DNA from: Desulfurococcales archaeon
GTDB taxonomy: Archaea; Thermoproteota; Thermoprotei_A; Sulfolobales; Desulfurococcaceae
Assembly (NCBI GenBank): GCA_027028805.1
Contig: JALVHX010000047.1
Span: forward strand, 1-5,747
Length of the DNA stretch: 5,747 nt
Reading direction: 5' to 3'
Within the stretch, counting starts at the first letter, position 1; each line of letters begins with the position of its first letter. Below are positions 1 through 4,901 of this stretch, piece by piece. Below the pieces are notes generated by a model, which ran no database searches, was not told the origin of the DNA, and was given only the letters and a program-made list of their open reading frames with translations. The translations under genes were made by a program, and so were the position numbers.

Positions 1-1
1 C

Positions 2-277
2 CTGGCCGCGCCCCGTCTCGTCGACTCGCCCGCGGTCAAGAGGCTCCTCAATATAAGGCTTAACTTCCGCTACGTCTCCAAGGAGGAGCTGGCCGAGCTT
101 CTCAGGGGCCAGTTCTACCAGGAGTACCGTGTGACAAGGATAGTGAAGAGGATGGAAAAAATAGACTCTACCCGCCTCGTCGCCGAGCTCCTTCTCCGGA
201 TCCGTGAGAAGGAGGAGAAGCTTGGCCTCCACCGGTTATTCGGGAGAATAGTTCGTCGTAGGAGAGGTTCACGGTGA
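2..277 (+). CDS. C-terminal fragment of an unrecognised basic, helical protein (5' end outside window)
   Basis: This is the only + frame open from the window edge; the other two meet stops within about 65 bp. It gives 91 residues and ends at TGA 275-277. I do not recognise the family. The visible part is rich in Arg, Lys, Glu and Leu and looks mostly helical. A stretch around residues 28-36 (SKEELAELL) resembles a helix start, and the protein ends in a very basic tail (RRRRGSR), which could suit nucleic-acid or membrane-surface contact, though that is only inference. Codon choice (CTC, GAG, AAG, AGG) matches the secure genes in the window, including in the last 110 bp where it is antisense to the 3' end of the gene at 168-635. 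That supports it as truly coding. Exceptions are the GAA AAA ATA codons at 154-162, which form a T-run on the other strand. Function unknown. Confidence 0.7.
   Translation: MAAPRLVDSPAVKRLLNIRLNFRYVSKEELAELLRGQFYQEYRVTRIVKRMEKIDSTRLVAELLLRIREKEEKLGLHRLFGRIVRRRRGSR
156..161 (-). terminator. Oligo-T (T6) candidate terminator for the 168-635 gene
   Basis: On the - strand a run of six T lies 6 nt beyond the TAG stop (168-170). Archaeal RNA polymerase commonly terminates at oligo-T without a required hairpin. The run sits inside the opposing reading frame at 2-277, where it reads as GAA AAA. AAA and GAA are uncommon codons in this GC-rich window. Assignment is by position and composition only. 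Confidence 0.4.
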
Positions 278-635
278 CACCCTGGTCGTCGACGCGTAGG
301 ACAAGCCCCACTATAGGGTTGTCGGGTGGATCAGGGAGGCTTGGGTCAGGCTTCTCCTTTCCCAGGTAAACCCACTTGATCATGCTCGTCGACTTCTTCT
401 TGCCGCGGTACTCTATCCTGTACCAGTACCTGCCATAGTAATAGTATTTAGCCTTCTTGTCCCCGCTCTTCTTCACCACTATGTGGACGGGCTTCAGGTA
501 GTAGCCGCTCTTCCTGATCTTGTCGTTGTACTTATAGATCTCTGTCAGGTACTCGTTTATCATTTTCTGGATAATGGAGATGAACTCCTTGTGCTGTCTC
601 CTGAGTCTGTCCATGGGAGTCTCGTCATCAGTCAA
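168..635 (-). CDS. Small Tyr/Lys-rich conserved-looking protein of unknown function
   Basis: It encodes 155 residues from a TTG start at 633-635. The TTG is preferred over the in-frame ATG eight codons in (612-614) because GAGGCGG lies 7 nt upstream of it and TATA-like boxes lie 50-75 bp upstream. Residues 10-42 look like an amphipathic helix. Residues 45-92 look like a beta-rich core with a striking aromatic cluster (KYYYYGRYWYRIEY, 63-76) and a basic GKKKS turn. A Pro/Asp-rich linker follows (PDPSLPDPPDNP, 96-107), then a final strand/helix ending near residue 133. The last 22 residues are Gly/Ser/Pro/Arg-rich with codons atypical of this genome (CAA, GGA, GAA, CGA) and look like read-through sequence. 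No signal peptide, membrane segment or enzyme motif is visible. The Tyr/Lys pattern could suit nucleic-acid binding, but that is a guess. It is convergent with, and overlaps by 110 bp, the gene at 2-277. Confidence 0.75.
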   Translation of the reverse strand: MTDDETPMDRLRRQHKEFISIIQKMINEYLTEIYKYNDKIRKSGYYLKPVHIVVKKSGDKKAKYYYYGRYWYRIEYRGKKKSTSMIKWVYLGKEKPDPSLPDPPDNPIVGLVLRVDDQGVTVNLSYDELFSRITGGGQASPPSHGSGEGARRRGG

Positions 636-642
636 GGCGCGG

Positions 643-649
643 CCGCCTC
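643..649 (-). promoter_or_regulatory. Ribosome binding site deciding the TTG start at 635
   Basis: GAGGCGG on the - strand is a partial match to the archaeal Shine-Dalgarno GGAGGTGA and lies 7 nt before the TTG. The alternative in-frame ATG at 612-614 has no comparable purine-rich sequence at the right distance. The same GAGGCGG followed by a GC-rich spacer and TTG occurs before mevalonate kinase (1718-1724). Confidence 0.5.
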
Positions 650-686
650 GGCTGGTTGTTTTTCTTCATCCTCTCTTATTGTCTTG

Positions 687-708
687 TATAATAAAGGGGG
701 ATTATATA
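687..708 (-). promoter_or_regulatory. Archaeal TATA-type promoter region for the 168-635 gene
   Basis: Two overlapping candidates sit in an AT-rich gap within an otherwise GC-rich window. They are TATATAAT (701-708) and CTTTATTATA (687-696), both read on the - strand. With archaeal spacing of about 25 nt, transcription would start near 662-680, leaving a leader of roughly 27-45 nt that contains the GAGGCGG site. The - strand gene at 756-1712 ends just upstream, so this gap separates the two genes and allows independent transcription. Which box is used cannot be settled by reading. Confidence 0.5.
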
Positions 709-755
709 GGTGTTTATTCCATATGTGTCAGTGAATATTTTGTATCATCTAATAC

Positions 756-1712
756 TCATATATGCTTTATCCTTATACCCTTATAGTCTATGCTTAACGG
801 TATTATCCTCCTAACACTCATAGACTCGCTCGATAAACCCTCTATTATTCTCGGAGAAGACCTTGTATCCGCCAACACCAGCACTAGGCCACCCATCCCG
901 GCCCCAGTGATCTTCGCGCCGAGCGCTCCGAGCCTCAGGCTGTTGTGGACAACGGCCTCGGTCTCGGGAACAGCCACCCCGAGGGAGACGAGGAGCCCGT
1001 GCATGATGCTCATGAGCTCTCCGAGAGCCCCCGCGTCCTCCCCGGCCAGGGCCCTGACAGCCTCCTCGACAATAGTCTCCGCGGCATCATAGATCTTCTC
1101 CATAACGCTCTCCCATCTACCATACCTCTCCAATACCCGTTTAACGGCGACACCCGTGCTCCTCGGGACACCGGTGTCCACCGCCAACACCACCGTGTTC
1201 TCGGGGAGCCTTGCCCCGAGGCTCCTGGGCTCCTCGTTTTTCCTATAATAAATAAAGCCTCCGCGGACAGAGGCCGTGGTGTCAACGCCGCTCGGCTGGC
1301 CGTGAACTATTTTCTCGGCCTCGTAGCCGAGCCTCCACACGAGGCTCTCCGAGAACGCGTCGTTGAGGGCTAGGAGCGCGGCCGCGAACGCCGCGGATGA
1401 GGCGGCCGAGGAGCCCATGCCGGCCCCGATAGGTATCTCCGACTCGATCACTCCCTCAACCCTTGTCTCGAACCCCATCGAGCCCACTAGGTCTATTATC
1501 TTCGCGAAGGGCTTCATCGCCTCGTCAACATAGTTCTCCGAGACAACGGCGCCGAGCTCGCGGGAGACCACGCGCAGCTTATCCGAGAGACAGAGCCGCG
1601 CCCTCGCATAGAGGCCCACGGCGCTCACTATCGCGGGGCGTCCGAGAACCACGAAGTGCTCTCCAAACCATATAATCTTCCCAGGAGCCGAGGCCTCGAC
1701 ACACCGCTTCAA
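756..1712 (-). CDS. mvk: Mevalonate kinase (GHMP kinase superfamily)
   Basis: It phosphorylates (R)-mevalonate with ATP to mevalonate 5-phosphate in the cytoplasm, the entry kinase of the archaeal mevalonate routes to isoprenoid lipid chains. All three GHMP signatures are present in order. Motif 1 is near residues 10-24 (PGKIIWFGEHFVVLG), with Lys12 and Glu18-His19. The glycine/serine-rich ATP loop is at 93-108 (IPIGAGMGSSAASSAA). The C-terminal motif is at 267-275 (KITGAGMGG). HGQPSGVD at 137-144 carries Asp144, at the position of the catalytic Asp in this family. The length of 318 residues is typical of archaeal mevalonate kinases. The start is TTG 1710-1712: an in-frame TGA lies eight codons upstream, GAGGCGG precedes it by 5 nt, and motif 1 begins within ten residues. 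The membrane protein gene lies 95 bp upstream on the same strand. I see no truncation or missing key residue. Phosphomevalonate kinase and homoserine kinase are less likely, because the GEHFVV and HGQPSGVD patterns are those of mevalonate kinase. Confidence 0.95.
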   Translation of the reverse strand: MKRCVEASAPGKIIWFGEHFVVLGRPAIVSAVGLYARARLCLSDKLRVVSRELGAVVSENYVDEAMKPFAKIIDLVGSMGFETRVEGVIESEIPIGAGMGSSAASSAAFAAALLALNDAFSESLVWRLGYEAEKIVHGQPSGVDTTASVRGGFIYYRKNEEPRSLGARLPENTVVLAVDTGVPRSTGVAVKRVLERYGRWESVMEKIYDAAETIVEEAVRALAGEDAGALGELMSIMHGLLVSLGVAVPETEAVVHNSLRLGALGAKITGAGMGGLVLVLADTRSSPRIIEGLSSESMSVRRIIPLSIDYKGIRIKHI

Positions 1713-1807
1713 CGCGCCCGCCTCACAAGCTCACCCTAAACACTAGGAGGCGAAGAGGGTATAGGCGGCTTAGGGCCCAGCATCAAAGTATAGATGATGT
1801 TGTCTCA
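1713..1807 (-). promoter_or_regulatory. Spacer between the membrane protein gene and mevalonate kinase, weak promoter candidates only
   Basis: This 95 bp gap contains two poor TATA-like stretches on the - strand, TCTATACTTT near 1786-1795 and CCTATACCC near 1757-1765. Neither is as AT-rich as the boxes at 687-708 or 2808-2816. No T-run terminator follows the upstream gene. Mevalonate kinase could therefore be read from its own weak promoter or from that of the membrane protein gene. The sequence does not decide between them. Confidence 0.25.
1718..1724 (-). promoter_or_regulatory. Ribosome binding site supporting the TTG start of mevalonate kinase
   Basis: On the - strand GTGAGGCGG ends 5 nt before the TTG, with GAGGCGG at 1718-1724. 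It matches the TGAGG/GAGG parts of the archaeal Shine-Dalgarno. No ATG or GTG start is available between the upstream in-frame TGA and GHMP motif 1, so this site effectively fixes the start. Confidence 0.5.
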
Positions 1808-2764
1808 TTAACATTTCCCCGAGCCACAGGTTGCCCCCGGCCCTCCCCGCATCCATGTATACGCTATGAGTGCTGTGAAAAACGAGGCGGGCACGGCTAT
1901 GTGGAGCTGCCTGTCCAGGATGGCGGCCGCGTACCCGGTTATGCATAGTCCCAGTATAAGCATTGATGAAACACTCCATGATGCTCCCGTGTCCCCGCGT
2001 CTTGTTCTACGCAACGTGTTGTATACCGGTATATAGAGGAGTGGGGCGAGCGCGGCGTGGAGCTGTGGCGGGAGAATCTTCTCCAGCCCATAGAACACGG
2101 CTATTATGAGGAGCGGGGGGTAGAGGAAGAGGAGCCGCGGAGGCCACGCCGGGTGCTCGGGGATCCCCGGCTTGTTCTCGGCAATGGATAGGCGTGAGAC
2201 GAGGTAGATGTAGATGACTAGGAGGATCGCCGCCGCGGCATGGTAGCGGGGAGGCGGCTGGTACACGTTCTCGTCGAGCCGGAAGAGGAGCGGGGACGCC
2301 GCCGGTATAGCGGCTAGCGCGGCCGCGGCCTTGGCTGGGAGGAGGGGTCTCCCGGCCTCCTCCGGGAAAAATGCTTCTACAAACATTATCGGTGCCGCGG
2401 CGCTGTATAGGCTGTGGAACAATAGTATGTAGATGAGCCACGGCCAGTTCACGCCGAGCATTCTCCCGTACCACGCGTAGTCGCCGAGCCTATCGATCCG
2501 CGGATCATATAGCGTGTTCATGCATAATCCCTCCACGAGGACGCCTGTGGCCACGCCGAGGAGTGCGGCGTAGTGGTACCCGAGCCTTCTCCTGGCAAGG
2601 TATTCTCTGATGAGTAGCGCGGGGACGCCGTAGACGGAGACGAGGACGAGTAGCGGGATAGGGGATAGGAACCTTGTGAACGGCGTGCTCCCCGTCAGGA
2701 GCTCTGGGAGAGCCGGGGCCGCGAGCAACAGGGATGCGGCGAACAGGAGCCGCCTAGGCCTCAT
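1808..2764 (-). CDS. Uncharacterised polytopic membrane protein
   Basis: It encodes 318 residues, from ATG 2762-2764 to TAA. The protein is strongly hydrophobic with about nine or ten membrane segments, roughly at 5-22, 36-53, 64-85, 108-131, 143-160, 175-191, 210-226, 235-250, 265-283 and 288-303. Several polar or special residues stand out in or next to helices: VEGL with Glu78, YDP at 86-88, NWPW at 106-109, His117, Pro125-Glu130, and FFP at 132-134. From memory, the order G-x3-EG, then FDP/YDP, NW-W, H, P-x4-E, FP resembles a family of uncharacterised prokaryotic membrane proteins. I cannot name the family and did not search. The Glu/His/Asn arrangement loosely recalls intramembrane CPBP-type proteases but lacks their EExxxR signature. 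The C-terminus is a short Gly-rich tail with CGSGKC. A good TATA box and a close Shine-Dalgarno support the start. It is divergent from the gene at 2900 and upstream of mevalonate kinase. Confidence 0.85.
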   Translation of the reverse strand: MRPRRLLFAASLLLAAPALPELLTGSTPFTRFLSPIPLLVLVSVYGVPALLIREYLARRRLGYHYAALLGVATGVLVEGLCMNTLYDPRIDRLGDYAWYGRMLGVNWPWLIYILLFHSLYSAAAPIMFVEAFFPEEAGRPLLPAKAAAALAAIPAASPLLFRLDENVYQPPPRYHAAAAILLVIYIYLVSRLSIAENKPGIPEHPAWPPRLLFLYPPLLIIAVFYGLEKILPPQLHAALAPLLYIPVYNTLRRTRRGDTGASWSVSSMLILGLCITGYAAAILDRQLHIAVPASFFTALIAYTWMRGGPGATCGSGKC

Positions 2765-2778
2765 GGATCACTCTCCCC
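2765..2778 (-). promoter_or_regulatory. Strong ribosome binding site of the membrane protein gene
   Basis: GGGGAGAGTGATCC immediately precedes the ATG on the - strand. It is close to the full anti-Shine-Dalgarno complement GGAGGTGATC, the best such match I saw in the window. It fixes the ATG at 2764. Confidence 0.6.
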
Positions 2779-2807
2779 GCGCCGTCTCCGCGGGATGCAA
2801 TGGTATG

Positions 2808-2816
2808 TATTTTTAT
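2808..2816 (-). promoter_or_regulatory. TATA box of the membrane protein gene
   Basis: ATAAAAATA on the - strand is preceded by purine-rich GAAGAG, which would suit a BRE (transcription factor B recognition element). Archaeal spacing puts the transcription start near 2785, about 20 nt before the ATG, leaving just enough leader for the ribosome binding site. It lies in the 135 bp divergent gap. Confidence 0.6.
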
Positions 2817-2828
2817 CTCTTCCCCGAT

Positions 2829-2840
2829 AATGCTTATCTT
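2829..2840 (+). promoter_or_regulatory. Candidate TATA region for the 2900 gene and BtpA operon
   Basis: AATGCTTATCTT is the most TATA-like stretch on the + strand of the divergent gap. A start about 25 nt downstream would give a leader near 40 nt. It is weak compared with the opposite-strand box. If both are used, the two transcription start sites lie about 75 bp apart and the TATA boxes only about 20 bp apart, so the two promoters could compete or share control. Confidence 0.3.
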
Positions 2841-2872
2841 GTTACATCTAGGAGATGAACAGGCTCTGCCGC

Positions 2873-2882
2873 ATCCATGGAT
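2873..2882. repeat. Perfect 10-bp palindrome ATCCATGGAT in the divergent gap
   Basis: It is a perfect dyad that does not extend into its flanks. It lies between the candidate + transcription start and the ATG at 2900, where a repressor could bind. A palindrome this short can occur by chance, and no second copy was seen in the window. Confidence 0.25.
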
Positions 2883-2899
2883 CCGGGCAGTGATGCGTT

Positions 2900-3985
2900 A
2901 TGCCGTTTCAGCCACGCTTCTGGGAGGACAAGTTCTGGGTCAGCCTGGGCGAGAGGCTCTGGGCGTTGTTCGAGCTGGCGAGGGCTACTCTCGAGCTAGT
3001 GGAGGGTGATGATAGCGAGCCATATGTCCGTGCGGCCGCGGTGATATCTAAGAAGCTGGTTGAGGGTATTGGTGAGAAGTTTGAGCTCGAGGAGCCGGTG
3101 GTCGGGGAGCTCACGGGCGCCAGGCTTGTAACCGAGTATATGAGGCTTCTCTCAAGCTTCTCGATCGGCCGGGACGAGGCGGTCACACTGGCGTGGACCA
3201 CGAGGTTCATCACCGCCGAGTATGCTTTCGCCAGCTTCGATTTCTTCTCCGAGAAGCCGGAGAACTTTGACAGATGGGTCGCGTTGACGGGCGCCGAGGT
3301 GTTCTATGAGCCGCCCGCTATTTTTAGGGGAGGCGAGATAGACCTGACGATCTATCACTACCCCGGCTACCTCGACAACCCATCTATAGAGGCGTCGGCG
3401 GAGCACGCGGGGGAGGGGCGGTTCAGGTACAGGGTTAGGATAGTTGAGGCCGGGGGTGGAAGAGAGAGCATAGGCGCGTTGCTGGCCAAGATAGGGCTCG
3501 TGGCCTGGGCGACTCTCCACGATATGCCGGGGATCCTCAGCGTGTTCAGGGCCACTGATGCGCGCTCAATATATCTCGAGAGAGCCGCCACCCGCATCCC
3601 CTCCGAGGCCCAGGAGCTCTATGAGTCGATGAACATAGGGAGCCTTGGCGACAGCAAGCCCTTCTTCTTCGTAGCCGAGGGCGTTGATAGGGATGGGAGG
3701 GTTTGGATGGAGTATAGGTGTGAGCCGGAGAAGCTGGGTTACCCTGTGCCGCGGAAATGCAGTGACGCGGTATACCTGATCAAGGGGGCTCTTGTCTGGA
3801 GGGAGAGGCTCTGCCTCGAGACAAACCTCACGCTAACCAAGACGGAGCACAGGATCGAGGCCTCTGAGCAGGGCAGGATAAACGTGCTCGAGATGCTCCG
3901 GGGCCTCTCCCCCTACATATTCCTCGGATTAATAGACGTGGTGAAGCTCGGGGGCAAGAAGTTCATGCTCGTATCACGCTCCTAG
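2900..3985 (+). CDS. Unrecognised 361-residue soluble protein, first gene of an operon with BtpA
   Basis: The start ATG 2900-2902 is fixed from upstream by an in-frame TGA at 2891-2893; GTGATG just before it is a weak ribosome binding match. I do not recognise the family. The N-terminal third (residues 8-35 and 41-115) appears helical and acidic (WALFELARATLELVEG). The middle (130-185) looks beta-rich, with short aromatic stretches such as VFYEPP and IYHYPGYLDNP. A hydrophobic helix follows (IGLVAWATLHDMPG, 198-211), then mixed alpha/beta sequence. Cysteines are few: Cys274 and Cys287 flank a YPVPRK turn, with Cys305 further on, so a metal site is possible but unproven. There is no signal peptide and no convincing membrane segment; 191-205 is too short and too charged at its edges. 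Codon use matches its neighbours. The stop is 23 bp before the BtpA start, with no terminator between, so co-transcription and a linked function are likely. Confidence 0.85.
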   Translation: MPFQPRFWEDKFWVSLGERLWALFELARATLELVEGDDSEPYVRAAAVISKKLVEGIGEKFELEEPVVGELTGARLVTEYMRLLSSFSIGRDEAVTLAWTTRFITAEYAFASFDFFSEKPENFDRWVALTGAEVFYEPPAIFRGGEIDLTIYHYPGYLDNPSIEASAEHAGEGRFRYRVRIVEAGGGRESIGALLAKIGLVAWATLHDMPGILSVFRATDARSIYLERAATRIPSEAQELYESMNIGSLGDSKPFFFVAEGVDRDGRVWMEYRCEPEKLGYPVPRKCSDAVYLIKGALVWRERLCLETNLTLTKTEHRIEASEQGRINVLEMLRGLSPYIFLGLIDVVKLGGKKFMLVSRS

Positions 3986-3998
3986 CCCCGCGTGGAAA

Positions 3999-4007
3999 GG
4001 AGAGGGG
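3999..4007 (+). promoter_or_regulatory. Ribosome binding site for the GTG start of the BtpA gene
   Basis: GGAGAGGGG starts 10 nt before GTG 4009-4011, with the GGAG core ending 6 nt before it. It supports the GTG over the TTG three codons later. The site lies wholly in the 23 bp spacer after the preceding stop, as expected for translation from a shared transcript. Confidence 0.5.
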
Positions 4008-4008
4008 T

Positions 4009-4833
4009 GTGCAGGGCTTGGACCGGGCGCCGCCGCCTTTCAACGTGGCCAAGCCGGTTATAGGGATGGTTCACCTGAAGAGGCTTCCCGTAGCCGCGTT
4101 GTCTGATACTCTTCTCGAGGACGTTGTGGCGGCGGCGCTGGCCGACGCGGAGAGCCTGCTCGAGGGAGGGGTGGACGGGCTCCTCGTCGAGAACTTCTTC
4201 AGCCACCCCTACGGCCCCGGGGAGCCGGGGGGCGGCGTGGCCGCCTATATGGCGAGGATAACAAGGGAGATCACGGGGCTGGCCCGCGGCAGGCCTGTGG
4301 GCGTCAACGTGTTGAGGAACGCGGGCGAGACAGCTGTATACGTGGCGTGCTCCTCGGGGGCCAGCTTTATACGTGTCAACGCGTTGGCGGAGCCCCTCTG
4401 GGCCCCTGAGGGCCTCCTCCTCCCCGCGGCCCTCCGTGTCGCGGAGGCTGTCTCGAGGACCGGGTGCCGGCCAGCCATATATGGTGATGTGAACGTGAAG
4501 CATGCTGTGAGCACTATCCCGTTATCAATGGCGGCGCGGGAGACGCCTGTGAGGGGCTTGGCGGATGTCCTCGTTGTGAGCGGGGCGGCCACCGGAAGTG
4601 AGGCGGAGCCGGCGCATATAGCTTATGTCAAGATGGTTTCCGGGAGACCCGTGGTCGTGGGTAGCGGGGTGTCTCTCCGCAACCTTAGGAGGTTCTTCTG
4701 GGTGGCTGATGGCTTTATTGTGGGTACTTATTTCAAGAAGGATGGGAGGATAGGGTCTCCCGTGGATAGGAGGCGTGTAGAGGACTTCATGGGGCTCGTG
4801 CTGAGGCTTCGCCGCAGGCTCGGCTATGGATAG
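4009..4833 (+). CDS. BtpA/SgcQ-family TIM-barrel protein
   Basis: It encodes 274 residues, the usual length for the family. Characteristic blocks appear in order: KPVIGMVHL (15-23), DAE (46-48), GGVDGLLVENF (53-63), GVNVLRN (98-104), FIRVN (120-124), DVNVKHA (160-166), GLADVLVVSGAATG (183-196), VVVGSGV (215-221) and VADGFIVGTYFKKDG (232-246), then SPVD. They match successive strands and loops of a beta/alpha barrel with a C-terminal phosphate-binding-like GSG/GT pair. BtpA was named for a cyanobacterial protein affecting photosystem I accumulation. That role cannot apply in a non-photosynthetic archaeon, and the biochemical activity of the wider family is, as far as I know, unsettled. By fold, an enzyme acting on a phosphorylated small molecule is a reasonable inference. 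The protein is cytoplasmic, with no signal peptide. It is coupled to the unknown gene 23 bp upstream. Arg-rich segments lie at 224-228 and 254-270. It looks intact. Confidence 0.93.
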   Translation: MQGLDRAPPPFNVAKPVIGMVHLKRLPVAALSDTLLEDVVAAALADAESLLEGGVDGLLVENFFSHPYGPGEPGGGVAAYMARITREITGLARGRPVGVNVLRNAGETAVYVACSSGASFIRVNALAEPLWAPEGLLLPAALRVAEAVSRTGCRPAIYGDVNVKHAVSTIPLSMAARETPVRGLADVLVVSGAATGSEAEPAHIAYVKMVSGRPVVVGSGVSLRNLRRFFWVADGFIVGTYFKKDGRIGSPVDRRRVEDFMGLVLRLRRRLGYG

Positions 4834-4834
4834 G

Positions 4835-4859
4835 TTTTTATTAGCGCCAACCTGTTTTT
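4835..4859 (+). terminator. Oligo-T terminator region after the BtpA gene
   Basis: TTTTTATT (4835-4842) begins one base after the TAG stop, and a second T5 run lies at 4855-4859. Two T-runs with no hairpin are typical of archaeal termination. The second run also borders the TATA box of the next gene, so the assignment of that run is ambiguous. Confidence 0.4.
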
Positions 4860-4860
4860 G

Positions 4861-4867
4861 TATAATA
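4861..4867 (+). promoter_or_regulatory. TATA box of the exported-protein gene
   Basis: TATAATA preceded by TTTTTG lies in the 68 bp gap after BtpA. A start 25-28 nt downstream would fall near 4887-4892, only about 10-15 nt before the TTG at 4902. That gives a very short leader containing GGGTTGA, a weak ribosome binding match. It suggests the last gene is transcribed on its own rather than with BtpA. Confidence 0.5.
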
Positions 4868-4901
4868 GTCTAGGCGTACCGTGTTCCCGGGTTGACCCCT
4901 G

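Noticed and set aside
17..392. GTCGAC occurring three times (near 19, 287 and 385)
   Set aside because: A short GC-rich hexamer at irregular spacing in different frames and strands; no longer shared sequence around it, so chance is the likely explanation.
483..786. Two + strand frames (83 and 70 codons) across the gap between the small protein and mevalonate kinase
   Set aside because: They run through AT-rich promoter sequence and antisense to the small protein, with no ribosome binding site; their hydrophobic, Leu/Ser-rich products look like chance translations.
945..1373. + strand frame of 142 codons opposite mevalonate kinase
   Set aside because: Antisense shadow of a secure GHMP kinase gene; composition is low-complexity, with no ribosome binding site or domain.
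2007..2474. - strand frame of 155 codons within the membrane protein gene
   Set aside because: Pro/Arg-rich product from an alternative frame of a GC-rich gene; the polytopic membrane protein frame is clearly the real one.
3006..3012. GTGATGA, a perfect match to the box C motif of archaeal C/D guide RNAs
   Set aside because: No CTGA box D or internal D'/C' pair follows at a suitable distance, and the motif lies inside a well-supported coding gene.
3982..4503. - strand frame of 173 codons opposite BtpA
   Set aside because: Antisense shadow; the + strand product matches every BtpA family block, while this one is Arg/Pro/His-rich without recognisable features.
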